NCBI RefSeq assembly: GCF_030269765.1
Contig: NZ_BSTX01000001.1
Coordinates: 786,106-850,105, forward strand
DNA from: Actinorhabdospora filicis
GTDB lineage: Bacteria; Actinomycetota; Actinomycetes; Mycobacteriales; Micromonosporaceae
Reading direction: 5' to 3'
Length of the DNA: 64,000 nucleotides
Below are positions 61,764 through 64,000 of the stretch, piece after piece. Position 1 is the first letter of the stretch; each line of letters starts with the position of its first letter. The position numbers and the translations under genes were made by a program. The notes under the pieces were generated by a model. It did not search any database. It saw only the letters and a list, made by a program, of their open reading frames with translations, and was not told the DNA's origin.

Positions 61764-62642
61764 CTACTTGGCGGCGACGATGCCGACCGCGCGGGCCGGG
61801 TCCAGGACGGTCCCGCCGATGAGCACGTCAGCGGCAACGATGGAAGAGAGCTTCATGAAGACCTCGCCCATGGAGACCCGGATGCCGTAGCCGTCTTCAC
61901 GACGGGCCTCCGACTCTGCGTTGCCGAGCATCGCGGCAGGGATGACGTTGGCCAGCGCGGCGTACTCGCGGGTGAAGGCCACGCCCAGACCCTCCACGTA
62001 CGGGGAGGTGAACACGGGCATGCCGAGGATGGAGCCGATCTGTCCGCGCTGCACGGGCATGGCGTTGCCGAACTTCTCCGCCGAAATGAACTGAGGGTCG
62101 GACAGGATGGCCTTGCGGCCAGCCGGGGACACGACCAGGCGCACGCCTTCGGTGATGCTGCGGGTCTGGAACTTCTCGTCAACGTCGAGCAGCACCGTCG
62201 ACATGGCCGCGTCCGCCTTCAGCTCAACCGGTTTGTTCTCGCCGGTCGCCTTAAGCGCCTTGTTGATCTCAACGGCGGAGCGGGTCTCGGCCCGGTCAAC
62301 TACGGCGTTCACGATCGGGGTAAGCACCTGCGAGGCGAACACGGACAGCTCCGTGGACTGCTCGATCGTGTCGAGGATGACCGACGACTCCGCGTGCACG
62401 TCGAGCTTGACGGGGATCAGCTCTTCCTTGAGGCGGTTGGGCTTGATGTCCTCGCCGCGCGCAAGGTCGTTGGCCTTGAAGACGGACGGCTTGCGGACGT
62501 ACACGGTGTCACCGGTACCCGCGCCGGACTGAGCCTCGCGGTACATCAGGTTCGGGAGCACGACGCGCTTGCGGATCGCGGTCAGGGTGGCGGCAACAAC
62601 GTCGTTGATGCCGATCTGAGAGGGAGTGGTGGTAACAGACAT
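61764..62642 (-). CDS. P22-type major capsid protein
   Basis: A 292-residue phage coat protein of the P22 coat-protein family (HK97 fold). Landmarks are NDVVAATLTAIRKRVVLPNLMYRE at the start, GDTVYVRKPSVF, the LTPIVNAVVDRAETRSAVEINKAL spine helix, LVVSPAGRKAILSDPQFI, and IGSILGMPVFTSPYVEG in the A-domain. The family normally has a scaffold gene just upstream, as here. AAGGA lies 11 bases before the ATG. The protein builds the procapsid; nothing suggests inactivation. Confidence 0.85.
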   Translation of the reverse strand: MSVTTTPSQIGINDVVAATLTAIRKRVVLPNLMYREAQSGAGTGDTVYVRKPSVFKANDLARGEDIKPNRLKEELIPVKLDVHAESSVILDTIEQSTELSVFASQVLTPIVNAVVDRAETRSAVEINKALKATGENKPVELKADAAMSTVLLDVDEKFQTRSITEGVRLVVSPAGRKAILSDPQFISAEKFGNAMPVQRGQIGSILGMPVFTSPYVEGLGVAFTREYAALANVIPAAMLGNAESEARREDGYGIRVSMGEVFMKLSSIVAADVLIGGTVLDPARAVGIVAAK

Positions 62643-62721
62643 TTGGTTCGGATTCCTTAGGTGTCAGAGAAAGTAGAGAGCGTGTTACATGCATGTCCGC
62701 CCCGCAGGAGCGGCCTAAGGT

Positions 62722-62736
62722 GAGCCCACGGGGCTC
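62722..62736. repeat. Short hairpin in the scaffold-capsid gap
   Basis: GAGCCC-ACG-GGGCTC gives a 6-bp stem in the 176-base gap between scaffold and coat genes. The arm resembles the longer hairpin at 63949-63978, so the two may be related regulatory elements. Confidence 0.4.
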
Positions 62737-62818
62737 TAACGAAGACGGCCCCCGACCCTCAGGGTCAGGAGCCATCGAATCGAGAAGGAGTGTCCACAGA
62801 GGAACGGCCGGCTGCCGT

Positions 62819-63532
62819 TCACCACATGTGACGCTCGATCTCGGAAGCTTGGGAAACGTTGCCGTAGTAGGCAGGACCGCCAACAGGGCCAGCCCCGCTA
62901 TGAAGGGCCTCGACAGGCTTGGTCAGAAGCGGGTTCCGGTGAGCCTCACCGATCACCTTGACCAGGGACACGGCGGCCTCGGTGGTCACCCCCTCGGGGA
63001 GTGCTGCGATCACGTCGTCAACCGTCACAGCGCCGTGCCTCGGAAGGACCTCGCTCAGTGCGTCCGTCATGGCGCGGGAGGCGTTGCCGGACTCAAGCTC
63101 AGCAATCCGGGCCTCAGCGTCACGAAGCCGGGTGCGGTACCTGGCAGCCTCACGGTTCGGGTTCTGCTCATCCTCGCCGGAGTCCTCCTCCGGGGCCGCT
63201 GAAACGGCCTCTGACGGCTCACCGGTCACCGGGGGAAGCCCAGTGGGGGCCGCGTCGTCCTGAGCGGTTTCCGCCTTGAACTTCTCTGCCTCCGCGATCG
63301 CGGCGGCCCGGAACTCTTCGACGGTCACAGGGTCAAACTCTTCGGTGGTCATGCTGGTGGTCTCCTCAATCAAGAACGTGCCAACGGAGCGGTAGAACTC
63401 CATGTCGTTGGTGGTCAGGGTCGGCATGGGGGGCCTACGTCGTTGGGCGGCGTAGGCCATCACCTCAGCGTCGGTAAGCGGCTGAGGCGTGTACGTGTAC
63501 GGCTCATAGGGCCTGTACTGGTTGGCGGTCAC
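62819..63532 (-). CDS. Phage scaffold protein
   Basis: A protein of 237 residues from GTG 63532 or 177 from ATG 63352. The second start (MTTEEFDPVTVEEFRAAA) has GAGGAG nine bases upstream and is the natural scaffold N-terminus; the first overlaps the stop of the gene before it (GTGA), and the 60 extra residues are Tyr/Pro-rich and protein-like. The body is acidic and helical, with a coiled coil EAARYRTRLRDAEARIAELES and DALSEVLPRHGAVTVDDVI, typical of scaffolds upstream of P22-type coats. Which start is used, or whether both are, cannot be settled here. Confidence 0.72.
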   Translation of the reverse strand: MTANQYRPYEPYTYTPQPLTDAEVMAYAAQRRRPPMPTLTTNDMEFYRSVGTFLIEETTSMTTEEFDPVTVEEFRAAAIAEAEKFKAETAQDDAAPTGLPPVTGEPSEAVSAAPEEDSGEDEQNPNREAARYRTRLRDAEARIAELESGNASRAMTDALSEVLPRHGAVTVDDVIAALPEGVTTEAAVSLVKVIGEAHRNPLLTKPVEALHSGAGPVGGPAYYGNVSQASEIERHMW

Positions 63533-63690
63533 GACTTCCCGCCACATCGCCGAGGACGGTCCGCCAGCGCCTTAGGGCGGTGTGGCATCCGGAGCGGGCT
63601 CATGGTGCCCTCTCTCGGCTCCATCGGCTCATGGAAGGAGGAGCCGCGCCATTCATAGACGGGGGCTCCCGCCACCGTCGCTACTCGCAC
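63529..63690 (-). CDS. Small basic protein between coiled-coil and scaffold genes
   Basis: A 53-residue frame from GTG 63690, overlapping the end of the preceding coiled-coil gene by 10 bases and the next gene's GTG by GTGA. It opens VRVATVAGAPVYEWRGSSF and ends in a basic stretch with RPKALADRPRRCGGKS. It could be a minor phage protein; an internal ATG after GAGAGAGGGCACC is an alternative start. Support rests on tight packing with its neighbours. Confidence 0.4.
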   Translation of the reverse strand: MRVATVAGAPVYEWRGSSFHEPMEPREGTMSPLRMPHRPKALADRPRRCGGKS

Positions 63691-63896
63691 GAACACTGAC
63701 GGCTCTCCAGTTCGGCCCTAAGCTCACGGATCGTGTGGCGACGTCGAGCGCACTCCGAGCGGACGCGGGAAAGCTCAGCCCGGAGCGATTCAAGGTCAGC
63801 TTTCGTCGCAGCCCAGGAGCGCATGAAGCTGTCGGCAACGGCTCGGATGTTCTCATCTGGGATGAGAGACAGAGGGTTGGGGATGTTCTTATCCAT
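63681..63896 (-). CDS. Small coiled-coil phage protein
   Basis: A 71-residue protein from ATG 63896 (GGAAGA seven bases upstream); ATG 63914 adds six residues. After NPLSLIPDENIRAVADSFM comes a long charged coiled coil (ATKADLESLRAELSRVRSE and RRRHTIRELRAELES) and a CSC tail. It is probably a structural or regulatory phage protein transcribed with scaffold and coat genes. No specific family is recognised. Confidence 0.6.
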   Translation of the reverse strand: MDKNIPNPLSLIPDENIRAVADSFMRSWAATKADLESLRAELSRVRSECARRRHTIRELRAELESRQCSCE

Positions 63897-63948
63897 CTCG
63901 GATCTTCCAATCATCTCGATTACCGCCGTTGGTCGGCGGACAGTTAGG

Positions 63949-63978
63949 GGAGCCCCGTTATGAGCGGAACGGGGCTCC
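63949..63978. terminator. Hairpin at the right edge
   Basis: A perfect 11-bp stem GGAGCCCCGTT / AACGGGGCTCC with an 8-base loop. It lies just upstream of the minus-strand phage genes and probably ends the transcript of the next gene to the right, which is outside the window. Confidence 0.65.
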
Positions 63979-64000
63979 GTGAGGCGCTGCGACCGGGAAC

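Larger units (their letters stand above)
57895..64000. mobile_element. Phage-like integrated island beginning at tRNA-Arg (right end outside window)
   Basis: Right of the tRNA gene the backbone genes cease. What follows is an XRE/DUF397 pair, tiny overlapping genes, a toxin-type gene with a small acidic partner, and P22-type coat and scaffold genes on the minus strand. Several stretches are AT-richer than the backbone. Integration at a tRNA 3' end is the usual mode, but no second copy of the tRNA end and no integrase lie in the window, so the limits are provisional and the XRE/DUF397 pair might be chromosomal. Confidence 0.6.

Overview
This window is chromosomal DNA from a high-GC Gram-positive actinomycete. 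The evidence is the GC-rich third codon positions, many GTG starts and ATGA/GTGA overlaps, an extended Rho, an IdeR/DmdR iron box, Scr1-type XRE plus DUF397 genes, and the gene order argS-lysA-hom-thrC ... thrB-rho-rpmE-prfA-prmC-sua5-atp, which is a conserved actinobacterial backbone. A Streptomyces-like or Streptosporangiales-like organism fits; the genus cannot be set from sequence reading alone.

Layout. 74-9.5 kb: an ornithine-lipid-type acyltransferase pair, two paralogous MFS exporters, a 3-hydroxyacyl-CoA dehydrogenase, a PduO-type cobalamin adenosyltransferase, a DrrAB-like ABC exporter, and a siderophore-interacting reductase under an iron box. 9.6-18.5 kb (minus strand): the F1Fo ATP synthase operon. 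It is unusual because a HIT-like gene and a strong hairpin separate atpC from atpD, and because the epsilon subunit is short. 18.5-32.3 kb: LMW phosphatase, Sua5, RNHCP protein, prmC, a diguanylate cyclase, a ComB-like gene, prfA, rpmE, a large secreted phosphoesterase, a repeat-rich non-coding stretch, and rho. 32.7-33.6 kb: thrB.

33.6-51.1 kb is a roughly 17.5 kb accessory block that separates thrB from thrC. It holds an SPFH protein with an RHH partner, a regulator with a four-unit 14-bp operator array, a MacB-like ABC transporter, a LamG pseudogene, an 829-residue membrane protein with three copies of one domain, a TetR-controlled transporter/hydrolase operon, and a six-gene operon at 46.1-51.1 kb. 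That operon encodes a MppP/RohP-type PLP arginine oxidase, a small PIN-like protein, a DapA-family aldolase, a heme-oxygenase-like diiron oxidase, a Rieske protein and an NCS1 permease. It matches the known enzymology of azomycin (2-nitroimidazole) biosynthesis from L-arginine and is the most important find in the window.

51.1-57.8 kb returns to the backbone (thrC, hom, lysA, argS, DUF305 protein). A tRNA-Arg(CCG) at 57.8 kb is followed to the window end by an integrated phage-like island. The island holds an XRE/DUF397 pair, three tiny overlapping genes that share a Cys...WPC motif, a DddA-like deaminase toxin candidate with an adjacent acidic immunity candidate, and P22-type capsid and scaffold genes. 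The far end of the island and its integrase lie outside the window.
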